NCBI RefSeq assembly: GCF_003260995.1
Contig: NZ_CP030040.1
Location: 3,837,708-3,901,707, forward strand
Direction of reading: 5' to 3'
Length of the DNA: 64,000 nucleotides
Source: Acetobacterium sp. KB-1
GTDB taxonomy: Bacteria; Bacillota; Clostridia; Eubacteriales; Eubacteriaceae
Part shown: positions 1-8,443 of the stretch, piece after piece
Layout of the letters: each line of letters opens with the position of its first letter
How positions within the stretch are numbered: the first letter of the stretch is position 1
Program-made: the position numbers and the translations under genes
The notes under the pieces: model-generated
What the model saw: the letters and a program-made list of their open reading frames with translations, nothing else
The model's database searches: none
Told to the model about the DNA's origin: nothing

Positions 1-579
1 CTGCTTAGTAATGAAGCTTATGAGAATCATTTAAAACTTAAGGCAGGAAAGAAACTTGAGGAACAAAGAGCTCGCCGTGAACAGGAAGCGTTGGAACAGA
101 AAAAGAAACTGGAATCAGAAAATCCGGAAATGAAGGCGGTTCATGAGGTGATTGCCGAAGGTCAGGATATCATCAGAAAAATTAACGAAGCTAATCTGGC
201 GATTGCAGGGGAAGTAATCTCCCATAAACTGGATCGACTGGAAATAGTGATCACCAAAATCTTCGAATTTATTGAGGAAAATCCGGATGGATTGCCGGAA
301 ATTCGGAAGTTTATGGGCTATTATCTGCCGACCACCTTAAAGCTAGTTTCGGTCTATCGGGATTTAGATGCAGAACCTATTCAGGGCACCAATATTTTAG
401 CGACTAAAAAAGAGATTGAAGATACCCTGGACACCATCAGCCACGCCTTTGAAAATTTGTTGGATAGTTTTTATGAAGACACGGCAATGGATGTTTCAAC
501 GGATATTTCGGTGCTTAATACGATGCTGGCCCAGGAAGGTCTAACCAAAAGAGATTTTAAAAAACAAGAGACGAAGTAA
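1..579 (+). CDS. xpaC: XpaC-family protein, 5' end outside window
   Basis: The frame is open from base 1, so the gene starts left of the window; 192 codons of the C-terminal part are visible. A Lys/Glu-rich helical lead-in is followed by a compact helical domain containing FMGYYLPTTLKL, which matches the XpaC family (named after 5-bromo-4-chloroindolyl phosphate hydrolysis). XpaC genes typically sit directly before telA, as here, and the pair is loosely linked to tellurite and envelope stress; the biochemical role is unknown. A TTG at 91 could be read as a start, but the uninterrupted frame before it and the lack of a ribosome site argue against it. No catalytic motif is visible. Confidence 0.8.
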   Translation: MLSNEAYENHLKLKAGKKLEEQRARREQEALEQKKKLESENPEMKAVHEVIAEGQDIIRKINEANLAIAGEVISHKLDRLEIVITKIFEFIEENPDGLPEIRKFMGYYLPTTLKLVSVYRDLDAEPIQGTNILATKKEIEDTLDTISHAFENLLDSFYEDTAMDVSTDISVLNTMLAQEGLTKRDFKKQETK

Positions 580-669
580 TAAGATCCGAATTCAGAAAAG
601 CCCACCATGATATTTTAAATTGATGAAAGCTTTGAAAGGATCAACTTAATTAAGACGAGGAGAATAGCG

Positions 670-1821
670 ATGGAAGACAATATGAATGATTATTCCCAGG
701 CAACCCCTACTTTAACCTTCGACCCGTTCGAAGAAGAAAAGGTGATGACGGCCAATGTGCATCAGGAGCTTAAGGGTGAACGGGAAGTTTTTGACGAAAG
801 TCGACTGACGGTGGAAGAACGAAAAATGGTGGATGATTTTGCCAGCAAAATTGATCTTACTAATTCCAGCCTGGTGATGCAGTTTGGGGTTGGAGCCCAG
901 AAGAAAATTGCCGATTTCTCAGAAACGGCCCTGAACAATGTCCGCACTAAAGACATGGGCGAGGTCGGCAAAATGCTGGGTGATATGGTGATGGAACTAC
1001 GAAACTTTGACATTGAGGAAGAAGAGAAAGGTTTTTTGGGCTTTTTCAAAAAAACCAGCAATAAGCTCAGCTCCATGCAGACGCGTTATGCGACTGCCGA
1101 AACCAATGTCAACCGGATTACCGAAGCCCTGGAAAAACATCAGATGCAGCTTTTAAAAGATGTGGCCATGCTAGATAAACTTTATGACGTCAACAAAACT
1201 TACTTTAAAGAATTGTCAATGTATATCATGGCTGGCAAAAAGAAGCTCAAGGAAGTCGAAAATAAAGATTTGCCGGAATTGATCAAACGCTCACAGCTCA
1301 GCGGATTACCGGAGGATGCTCAGGCGGTTAATGATTTGTCAGCCATGTGCAATCGCTTTGAGAAAAAAATTCATGATCTGGAACTGACCCGGATGATTTC
1401 GATTCAGATGGCGCCGCAAATCCGACTGGTTCAACATAATGATACCTTGATGGCTGAAAAAATCCAGTCTTCGATTGTCAACACCATTCCCTTATGGAAA
1501 AGTCAAATGGTTTTGGCCCTGGGAGTCGTTCATTCGGGACAGGCCGCCAAGGCTCAGCGCGAAGTCACCAATATGACTAACGAATTATTGCGAAAAAATG
1601 CCGAAACCCTGAAGATGGAATCCATTGCTACCGCCAAAGAATCGGAACGGGGCATTGTCGATATTGAAACGCTGCGGATTTCCAATGAGTCTCTGATTAG
1701 TACCTTTGATGAGGTGTTGCGAATCCAGACCGAAGGCCGTCAGAAACGAAAAGAAGTGGAAGTTGAGCTTGAAAAACTGGAGAATGATTTAAAAGTCAAG
1801 ATGCTTGAAATCAGGCGATAA
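670..1821 (+). CDS. telA: TelA-family toxic anion resistance protein
   Basis: A 383-residue, highly charged, almost entirely helical cytoplasmic protein of the TelA/KlaA family, close to the usual family length. Visible marks are the GFLGFFKK segment near residue 118, the SSMQTRY repeat region after it and a long coiled-coil C-terminus rich in Glu and Lys. The family is named from tellurite resistance plasmids, but most chromosomal members have no proven substrate. The start is supported by a GAGGAG ribosome site 8-12 bases upstream. It lies 90 bases behind xpaC in the same direction and is followed by a terminator, so the two genes form a short operon. Confidence 0.88.
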   Translation: MEDNMNDYSQATPTLTFDPFEEEKVMTANVHQELKGEREVFDESRLTVEERKMVDDFASKIDLTNSSLVMQFGVGAQKKIADFSETALNNVRTKDMGEVGKMLGDMVMELRNFDIEEEEKGFLGFFKKTSNKLSSMQTRYATAETNVNRITEALEKHQMQLLKDVAMLDKLYDVNKTYFKELSMYIMAGKKKLKEVENKDLPELIKRSQLSGLPEDAQAVNDLSAMCNRFEKKIHDLELTRMISIQMAPQIRLVQHNDTLMAEKIQSSIVNTIPLWKSQMVLALGVVHSGQAAKAQREVTNMTNELLRKNAETLKMESIATAKESERGIVDIETLRISNESLISTFDEVLRIQTEGRQKRKEVEVELEKLENDLKVKMLEIRR

Positions 1822-1830
1822 TAATAAAAA

Positions 1831-1862
1831 AACAATCAGTAGTAAATATTGGTTGTTTTTTT
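1831..1862 (+). terminator. Rho-independent terminator after telA
   Basis: AACAATC pairs with GGTTGTT (one wobble) across an A/T-rich loop and is followed directly by a run of T. It closes the xpaC-telA operon. Confidence 0.65.
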
Positions 1863-2235
1863 ATTAGGTTTTTTTAAATATATGGTGCTCTTGATATAGT
1901 CAAACTTTCCAGAACAAGGAATTTGTTTAATCCTCGTTTTTAAAAAAACAGTAGCAAATTTAAACAATAATTTTAAAAGTTCGAAGACAGAAGGTGCTTA
2001 TTGTATAATTGTCTAATGAATATGAAATTAATTGGCTAAAATGCCATTGAAAACTATTGCAGATTGGGTATAATAATAATCAATAGTATTTTGTATAAAG
2101 CTTGAAAACAGAAACATCGTACTTTGGTATCGAATGAGGCTGATCGTTTCTGAGTGATCGGAAAAAGAGTAGCGGTTTGATTAGATGGCGAAGCGGGAAG
2201 CAGGCAAGGTATTAATTAATAATAGGGGGAAAGCT
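1863..2235. other. Intergenic region with one promoter
   Basis: No convincing gene. An in-frame extension of the next gene reaches back to ATG 2185 but lacks a ribosome site. The left half is A/T-rich; apart from the promoter at 2047-2074 I see no conserved riboswitch or repeat. Confidence 0.5.
2047..2074 (+). promoter_or_regulatory. Predicted sigma-A promoter of the hydrolase gene
   Basis: TTGAAA (2047-2052), 16-base spacer, perfect TATAAT (2069-2074). It leaves a leader of about 155 bases before ATG 2236. Confidence 0.6.
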
Positions 2236-3045
2236 ATGGCAACTTTTTTTACCAATGATCATGTTGAATTATATTATGAGGTAAAGGGCAAAGGAAAACC
2301 TTTGCTAATGATTCCCGGATGGACTTGTACAACCCAGTTTTTCAAAAAAAACAGCGATGTACTGGCTGAAAATTTTCAGGTAATAGTAATGGATTTTCGT
2401 GGGCATGGTGAATCTGAAAAGGTCTTACACAGTCACCGGATTTCTCGTTATGCGATGGATGTGAAAGAACTTTTGGATCAACTGGATGTTGAAGATGTCA
2501 CCGTACTGGGATGGTCCATGGGGGTTGCCGTACTGTGGAGTTATCTGGAATTATTTGGCAATCATCGGGTTGGCAAACTGGTTTGTGTTGATCAGGCACC
2601 GCTCCAATACACTGGCCCAGATTGGGTATGGGGACAAAATGGCTGTTATGATGTGGAAATGTTCATCAGAACCTGTTGTGCCATTGAGTATGCTCCGCGA
2701 GAAAGTGCAGAAGGCTTGGCCTTTGGCTGTCTGTATCATGAACCGACATCAGAAGAAGTAAAATTTATCGCCGATGAGATATCAAAGTGTCCGCCGAAAG
2801 TGCGTATTGAAATCATGCGGGATCACACTAATCTGGACTGGCGAGATTTGTTGCCATTGATTAATCTTCCGACCCTGGTCTGCGTGGCCCGACACAGTGC
2901 TGTCTTTGATTGGCAGGGCAGCGCCTATGTTGCTGAGCAGATTCCAGAAGCAAAACTGGAGTTTTTTGAGAATTCCGGTCATATGCTATTCTGGGAAGAA
3001 GCTGATAAATTTAATCAAGTCGTTGCTGACTTTATCAAATCCTGA
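2236..3045 (+). CDS. Alpha/beta-hydrolase fold protein
   Basis: 269 residues with the hydrolase-fold layout: the oxyanion strand MIPGWTCT near residue 30, the FRGHGES loop, the nucleophile elbow GWSMG (Ser near residue 95) and the catalytic His in NSGHMLFWEE near the C-terminus. No signal peptide, so cytoplasmic. Residues PGW in place of HGW at the oxyanion site occur in several esterase and haloperoxidase-like members; substrate cannot be predicted. I chose ATG 2236 because of the AGGGGGAAAG ribosome site; an upstream ATG at 2185 would add 17 unusual residues without one. Monocistronic, followed by a terminator. Confidence 0.85.
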   Translation: MATFFTNDHVELYYEVKGKGKPLLMIPGWTCTTQFFKKNSDVLAENFQVIVMDFRGHGESEKVLHSHRISRYAMDVKELLDQLDVEDVTVLGWSMGVAVLWSYLELFGNHRVGKLVCVDQAPLQYTGPDWVWGQNGCYDVEMFIRTCCAIEYAPRESAEGLAFGCLYHEPTSEEVKFIADEISKCPPKVRIEIMRDHTNLDWRDLLPLINLPTLVCVARHSAVFDWQGSAYVAEQIPEAKLEFFENSGHMLFWEEADKFNQVVADFIKS

Positions 3046-3057
3046 AATGATTAACTG

Positions 3058-3098
3058 CAATAGCATGGGTTTTCCTGTTTACCCATGCTATTGTTTTT
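3058..3098 (+). terminator. Strong terminator after the hydrolase gene
   Basis: CAATAGCATGGGT and ACCCATGCTATTG form a 13-bp perfect stem with a 10-base loop, followed by T5. Confidence 0.9.
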
Positions 3099-3134
3099 GA
3101 GACATAAAAAATATAATTTAGAGGAGAGCACAAA

Positions 3135-4286
3135 ATGAAAATAGTGATTGCTCCGGACTCTTTTAAAGGATCCATGTCAGCTACTGAGGTTTGTGATATC
3201 GTTGAAGGTTCAATTCTTAAAATTATGCCGACAGCTAAGATCGTAAAAATTCCCATTTCGGATGGAGGAGAAGGTCTGGTAGAGGCACTGGTCAGGCATC
3301 AATCTGGTGAGATCATAAAAATCAAAACGAAAGACCCTTTATTCAGAGAAATAACCGCAATCTACGGCATTTTAAACGGTGAAGTAGCGGTTATTGAAAT
3401 GTCGGCTGCTTCCGGCTTGCCGCTTTTAGCAGATGATGAACGCAATCCGTTAAAAACGAGTACCTATGGTACCGGGGAAATGATTGCGGATGCAATCAGG
3501 CGGGGTTGCCACAAAATTATCCTTGGTTTAGGGGGCAGCGCGACTAATGATGGCGGTCTGGGAGTTGCCAATGCTTTGGGGGTCCGATTTTATGATCAAA
3601 ATATGGAATTGTTGGCCCCTGTCGGCGAAAATTTAAGCCGGGTGAGGACAATTGATACCAGCCAGGTTAAGCCCGCATTGCAAGAGGTGGAAATAGTCAT
3701 TGCTTGTGATGTTGATAATGTTCTTTGTGGCGTTCAAGGGGCGGCGGCAATCTATGGTCCTCAAAAAGGTGCCAACAGCGAGATGGTGATATTTCTGGAT
3801 CAGGGACTCAGTATGTTTGGACAACTTCTTGAGAAAAAAACAGCCAGGAAATTGGTCAAGCTAAAAGGAATTGGCGCCGCCGGCGGTATGGCATTACCAT
3901 TGGTGGCTTTATTTAAAAGCCAGTTGAAATCCGGATTGGATATTGTTCTGGATGAAATTGGTTTTGAAGCGGCAATTGACGGAGCCGATATGATCATTAC
4001 CGGAGAAGGGAAAACCGATGCCCAAAGTGTGATGGGCAAGGTGATTTCCGGCGTTGGAAAACGGGGAAAAAATCTAAATATTCCGGTGGTAGTGATCTCA
4101 GGAGCGTTAGATGATGGTTATGAAGCGATTTACAATTGTGGGGTGGTGGCCGCCTTTGCCATCTTTAGTAACGACCGCGGGTTGGTCTGGCATATGCAAA
4201 ATGCGCCCCAGTTATTGGCGAAAACGATCGATAACCTTTTTCGTTTTCTGGCAATTGTATGCATGCTTCCGCAAAATATGAGATAG
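3135..4286 (+). CDS. garK: Glycerate kinase, GarK/GlxK family
   Basis: 383 residues, the usual length of class-II glycerate kinases, which phosphorylate D-glycerate to 2- or 3-phosphoglycerate with ATP. Family landmarks are the N-terminal APDSFKGS, PISDGGEG near residue 41, the glycine-rich GLGGSATNDGG near residue 135, and GEGKTDAQS toward the C-terminus. A GAGGAG ribosome site precedes the ATG. The next gene, only 18 bases downstream, encodes a CdaR-type regulator, the classical genetic partner of glycerate and sugar-diacid catabolism. No dehydrogenase or transporter gene for glycerate is in view. Confidence 0.95.
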   Translation: MKIVIAPDSFKGSMSATEVCDIVEGSILKIMPTAKIVKIPISDGGEGLVEALVRHQSGEIIKIKTKDPLFREITAIYGILNGEVAVIEMSAASGLPLLADDERNPLKTSTYGTGEMIADAIRRGCHKIILGLGGSATNDGGLGVANALGVRFYDQNMELLAPVGENLSRVRTIDTSQVKPALQEVEIVIACDVDNVLCGVQGAAAIYGPQKGANSEMVIFLDQGLSMFGQLLEKKTARKLVKLKGIGAAGGMALPLVALFKSQLKSGLDIVLDEIGFEAAIDGADMIITGEGKTDAQSVMGKVISGVGKRGKNLNIPVVVISGALDDGYEAIYNCGVVAAFAIFSNDRGLVWHMQNAPQLLAKTIDNLFRFLAIVCMLPQNMR

Positions 4287-4304
4287 AATAAAAGGAGTGG
4301 GGCG

Positions 4305-5486
4305 ATGCTGGATAAGAAAATTGCCCAAAAAATTGCCGATGAAGTTATGAACACCCTTGGTTATAACATCAATGTTATGAATAAAAATGCAATTATAATT
4401 GGGAGTGGTTCGCCGGACAGACTTGGAAGCTTCCATGAAACAGCCATGTTTGCCATTCAAAACGGGATTACCTGTGAGGTGACTGATACACAATCAATAG
4501 AACTTCGGGGTGTGAAGCCGGGGATTAATTTGCCTATTGTGGATAAAGGTGGAGAAGTCATTGGCGTCGTTGGAATAACTGGAGACCCGGATGAGGTCCG
4601 AAACATTGGGAAACTGGTGAAGATGACCGCAGAATTGATCATTGAACAGCAAGAAACGATGAACCGCTTCTATTCCCATCGCAACGATAAAGAAATCTTT
4701 TTAAACACTTTGATCAGTGATCAGCAAAGCATCAGTGAAGAAGAAATTGCGGATTGGGGCGAGCGCATCGGCTATAGTATGGAAAGTTGTCGAGTGGCGG
4801 TAATTTTAAGTTTTGGGATTGATCATAAAACGTCTGAAAAAGGAAAGCTTGAAAAAATCCTCAACCAGATTAAGCTGTCAGACAGTCATTTAAAAGACGA
4901 TATTTCGTCGGTGATGTCCGGCGGTTTTATTTTAGTTTTCAAAACGCTCAAGAGAACAGAACCCTGGGAGGTAGAAAAGACCATTAGTACCTATCTGGAC
5001 GTTATGAAAAATGCTGCGGATGCTAAAAATATGCAATGTTTTGTGGGCGGTTATTATCTGGGCGTCAAGGGCTACGTGAAATCCTATGGTGAAGCCTATG
5101 GTATGTATCGCAGCGGCATTTATAAGAAAAATCAACCTGTGTATTTCTCTCATCACCATTATTTATGGCGTCTTTATAATCAACTGGACAAAGAAGCCTA
5201 TACCCTGGTTATTGAACCCTATATTCAAAAAATTCAGAAATATTTCGGCAAAGGCACCGAAGAAGCGATGATTACGATGCGCAAAATATTTGATTATCAT
5301 TTTCACTTTGAACAGGTGGCCGAAGATTTATTTGTCCACAAAAATACGGTTATTTTCAGAAAAAATAAAATGGAAGAATGCCTTGGTTTTTCCCTCAAGT
5401 GTAATGGTCACGACAATCTGCTGTTTATGATTATTCTCAACCATTACGAAAAATTAAAAAAGTTTAAAGATTCGCCAATTAGGTAA
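4305..5486 (+). CDS. cdaR: CdaR-type sugar-diacid/glycerate transcription regulator
   Basis: 393 residues. The N-terminal about 135 residues match the putative sugar-diacid recognition domain (MLDKKIAQKIADEVMNTLGYN and the GVVGITGDPDEVRNIGKLVKM segment). The C-terminal end carries the PucR-type helix-turn-helix (FHFEQVAEDLFVHKNTVIFR). In enterobacteria CdaR activates glucarate, galactarate and glycerate genes; here it most likely controls the glycerate kinase directly upstream, with which it is probably co-transcribed. The ATG has an AAAGGAGTGGGGCG ribosome site. No operator could be recognised. Confidence 0.9.
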   Translation: MLDKKIAQKIADEVMNTLGYNINVMNKNAIIIGSGSPDRLGSFHETAMFAIQNGITCEVTDTQSIELRGVKPGINLPIVDKGGEVIGVVGITGDPDEVRNIGKLVKMTAELIIEQQETMNRFYSHRNDKEIFLNTLISDQQSISEEEIADWGERIGYSMESCRVAVILSFGIDHKTSEKGKLEKILNQIKLSDSHLKDDISSVMSGGFILVFKTLKRTEPWEVEKTISTYLDVMKNAADAKNMQCFVGGYYLGVKGYVKSYGEAYGMYRSGIYKKNQPVYFSHHHYLWRLYNQLDKEAYTLVIEPYIQKIQKYFGKGTEEAMITMRKIFDYHFHFEQVAEDLFVHKNTVIFRKNKMEECLGFSLKCNGHDNLLFMIILNHYEKLKKFKDSPIR

Positions 5487-5563
5487 AATTTATCAGATAT
5501 TATGGAATTGTAACTAAAAATATGATATCATAGTGACAAATAATATTTGAAAGAGGAATAGAA

Positions 5564-5659
5564 TTGGACGACGTACCATTATCTGAGACAAAAATGACAC
5601 AACTTATCAAATCGGAGAGCGTGACCACTGACGAATCTGTTTACTGGGAGGAATCTTAG
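5564..5659 (+). CDS. Short leader ORF, 31 residues
   Basis: A TTG-started frame preceded by AAGAGGA and ending three bases before the next start; the next gene's GGGAGG ribosome site lies inside its last codons. The acidic peptide (ending SVYWEES) resembles nothing I know. The arrangement would allow translational coupling to the CorC-like gene. It may be chance. Confidence 0.35.
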   Translation: MDDVPLSETKMTQLIKSESVTTDESVYWEES

Positions 5660-5662
5660 TCA

Positions 5663-6913
5663 ATGGACAGTAGTGTTATAGGTTTTATTGCAGTTCTAGT
5701 GGTGATGCTGCTGATGTCAGCATATTTTTCGGCGACGGAAACGGCTTTTACCTCCATTAATCGTATTCGCATAAAAAATTTGGCCAAAGACGGAAACAAA
5801 AGAGCGGCTCAGGTTTTGGCACTTTCTGATCGATTTGACGTTTTATTATCGACAATTCTGATCGGGAATAATATTGTCAACATTGCTTCAGCATCAATTG
5901 CTACGGTGGTTTTTGTTCGCTATTTCGGCAATGCCGGAGTGACCATTTCAACGGCGGTGATGACCGTACTGGTACTTATTTTTGGTGAAATTTCACCTAA
6001 AAGTCTGGCTAAAGATTCACCTGAAAGTTTTGCCATGTTTGCGGCTCCTTTTATTCGGTTTCTGATGTTTATATTAACACCAGTGAACTTTTTATTTATG
6101 TTATGGAAAAAAATGCTTGATAAATTGTTTAAGGTTAATGATGAACGCAGCATGACCGAAGAAGAACTGCTGACCATTGTGGAAGAAGCAGAAAATGATG
6201 GTGGCATCGATCTTCAGGATGGAGAATTGATTCGCAGTGCGATCGAGTTCAATGACCTGGATGTGGATGATATCCTGACCCATCGGGTGGATGTGGTCGC
6301 TATTGATGTGGATAATCCCAAGGAGGATATTACCAAGTTGTTTTTTGAAACTGGTTTTTCCCGGCTGCCAGTTTATCAGGGGACCATTGATCAGATTATC
6401 GGTTTTATCAGTTATAAGGATTTTACCCATTATGTGGCCAATGGCAACAGCAGTCTGGAAGAAATCATCAGCCCGGTGGTCTTTATCACTCCAAATATGA
6501 AAATTTCCAAGTTGCTAACGCTGCTCCAGCAGAAAAAATGCCATATTGCTGTCGTTTCCGACGAATATGGCGGAACCGCTGGTATTGTCACCCTTGAAGA
6601 TGTCATTGAAGAACTGGTTGGTGAAATCTGGGACGAACATGATGAGGTCATCGATGAATTTGTAAAAATATCCAAAGACGAATATCGGATTTTAGGAAAA
6701 GCAAATCTGGGAAAAATGTTTGATCTTTTTGATATGGATGATGATTTTGACGTGATCACGGTAGGTGGTTGGATTGTTGAATTTCTGGATCGCGTTCCCA
6801 ATGTGGGTGAATCCTTTGAGTTTGAAAATCTGACCTTCACCATTACCAAGTCGGACGAACGTCACGTGATTGAGATAAATGTTGTTAGAAATGAAATAAT
6901 TGAGTCTGAATAA
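5663..6913 (+). CDS. CNNM/CorC-family membrane protein (DUF21, CBS pair, CorC-HlyC)
   Basis: 416 residues in the standard family order: a DUF21 membrane domain with about four hydrophobic segments in residues 1-140 (including SATETAFTSINRIRIK, the polar re-entrant region), a CBS pair at roughly 205-330 (SRLPVY near 230 and the YGGTAGIVTLEDVIEEL block of the second CBS) and a C-terminal CorC/HlyC transporter-associated domain. Such proteins are linked to magnesium/cobalt efflux; older annotations say haemolysin. Being beside a cobalamin-ligand operon does not by itself imply cobalt transport. The gene runs convergently to bzaE and shares its terminator. Confidence 0.9.
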   Translation: MDSSVIGFIAVLVVMLLMSAYFSATETAFTSINRIRIKNLAKDGNKRAAQVLALSDRFDVLLSTILIGNNIVNIASASIATVVFVRYFGNAGVTISTAVMTVLVLIFGEISPKSLAKDSPESFAMFAAPFIRFLMFILTPVNFLFMLWKKMLDKLFKVNDERSMTEEELLTIVEEAENDGGIDLQDGELIRSAIEFNDLDVDDILTHRVDVVAIDVDNPKEDITKLFFETGFSRLPVYQGTIDQIIGFISYKDFTHYVANGNSSLEEIISPVVFITPNMKISKLLTLLQQKKCHIAVVSDEYGGTAGIVTLEDVIEELVGEIWDEHDEVIDEFVKISKDEYRILGKANLGKMFDLFDMDDDFDVITVGGWIVEFLDRVPNVGESFEFENLTFTITKSDERHVIEINVVRNEIIESE

Positions 6914-6921
6914 AATCAGAT

Positions 6922-6960
6922 AAAAAAATGCCTAAAGGGATTTCCCTTTAGGCGTTTTTT
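6922..6960. terminator. Bidirectional terminator between the CorC-like gene and bzaE
   Basis: GCCTAAAGGGA and TCCCTTTAGGC form an 11-bp stem with a two-base loop; an A run on the left and a T run on the right let it act on both strands. The right arm abuts the bzaE stop codon. Confidence 0.9.
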
Positions 6961-8443
6961 ATGCCATAATTCCATCAACGGTATGATTAAAGGTATCCAC
7001 AAAACTGTTTCGTTGATCAATAGTGATTTCTCTGTTTTTTAGTAAGTAAAGATAATCTTCAAAGGATTGAATCAGCAGCTGATTGATCAGACGATATTTT
7101 TCCAGAATTACCGGATCTTTCTTAAAGCTCAGTTCCCAGGTATCTTTCATATAGGAAAAAATATGATTAGTCATGTCTCTCATCATCCCGGCTAACATCG
7201 CCACCCTTGGGTTAAGATAATCAGTATCTGCCTCATAGGTGGAGTGAGGGGAAATATTTAGCCGCCCCTGATCCTGGAGGGCTTTGTAGGAGGAGCTACC
7301 CTTAAGAATAATCATATGATGATAGAGTACATTAACGCTGATTTCCAGCTTATCCAGTAGAGCGTTTCGTTTTAAAAAATCGTAGTTGACTTTCAGATCT
7401 TCCAGGGTCGAGTCCGGTTCAAACATAATAAAACCGACGCTGGGTTCGATGCCGTATTTCCGGAGGATTTCCAGAGCCTGTTCATTATCAGCCACGGTGG
7501 TCAGCTTATTAAGCCGTTTCAGCGCTTCATCAAGGCCGCTTTCCAGACCGATTAAAATGTGTTTAAGACCGGCGTCAGTCAGGGCTTTGATGGTTTCTTC
7601 TTCGATATCGTTGGCCCGCGCTTCAATGCCAAAGTGGATGTGGCGTTCTTTTAAAAGATGGGCCAGTTTTAGGACCCGCTCTTTTCCAGCGCGACCGGGA
7701 CCGTAGAAGTTGGGGTCCATAAAATAAAAGTAGCGGATATCGGTTTGCTTCATTATTGTATCGATTTCGGTGATAATGTTCTCCGGACTTCGGCCCCGCC
7801 ATTTCCGTTTTGTATCGCCGTAGTAGGGGTTGATATAACAAAAAGTACAGCCACCGTAACAGCCCCGGCTACCGGAAATATTGACCTCGCCAAAAGAATA
7901 GGAGCTGGTGCTGCGCAGAGGAAAGGGCAATGAATCCACATCCGTAACAACCTCGCCTCGGGTCGCGACAATGCCATTAGTGGTGCGTGTGGCGATTCCC
8001 GACTGGGGAACGGTGGGGAAATTTTCGGCCAGCGTCAAGAAAGTCAGTTCAGCTTCGCCTAACAGGGCTGAGTCAATGGCCGGACAGCGGTTAAGAATTT
8101 CTTCATAGGCAAAGGTGGGGTAAAAACCATAAACGCAGACATAAGCAATGCCATAGGTTTGTTTGATGTGCTTAATAAACTGATAAAGGGTTTTGTTGTC
8201 CTCCCAGTGATAAACCAGGTGAATCCCTAAAATCGTGGGCGTTAGCGTTGCTATTTGCTCTTCAATGGCCGGATAATCCAGCTGTTCCAGATAGCCGTCC
8301 ACAATTGTCACATCAATGTTGTTGGCGGCCAGCATGCCGCCAATATAGCCGGTGTTCAAGCAGGCTGAAAGGGGGGCGTTGGCAATATCGTTACAGCGGT
8401 CGTCGCCGTAGGAGCGGGGATGTTCTAAAAGAATGACATTCAT
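6959..8443 (-). CDS. bzaE: BzaE, B12-binding-domain radical SAM enzyme of DMB synthesis
   Basis: 494 residues. The N-terminal third has the Rossmann-like B12-binding fold (GYIGGMLAANNIDVTIVDGYLEQ); the radical SAM core follows with the cluster motif CYGGCTFC (CX3CX2C). In the anaerobic benzimidazole pathway BzaD and BzaE methylate ring positions of the growing lower ligand to give 5,6-dimethylbenzimidazole. The start at 8443 overlaps the bzaD stop as ATGA and has a GCAGGAGGT ribosome site upstream, so I prefer it to the ATG at 8461. Last gene of the operon. Assignment of BzaE versus BzaD rests on gene order. Confidence 0.92.
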   Translation of the reverse strand: MNVILLEHPRSYGDDRCNDIANAPLSACLNTGYIGGMLAANNIDVTIVDGYLEQLDYPAIEEQIATLTPTILGIHLVYHWEDNKTLYQFIKHIKQTYGIAYVCVYGFYPTFAYEEILNRCPAIDSALLGEAELTFLTLAENFPTVPQSGIATRTTNGIVATRGEVVTDVDSLPFPLRSTSSYSFGEVNISGSRGCYGGCTFCYINPYYGDTKRKWRGRSPENIITEIDTIMKQTDIRYFYFMDPNFYGPGRAGKERVLKLAHLLKERHIHFGIEARANDIEEETIKALTDAGLKHILIGLESGLDEALKRLNKLTTVADNEQALEILRKYGIEPSVGFIMFEPDSTLEDLKVNYDFLKRNALLDKLEISVNVLYHHMIILKGSSSYKALQDQGRLNISPHSTYEADTDYLNPRVAMLAGMMRDMTNHIFSYMKDTWELSFKKDPVILEKYRLINQLLIQSFEDYLYLLKNREITIDQRNSFVDTFNHTVDGIMA

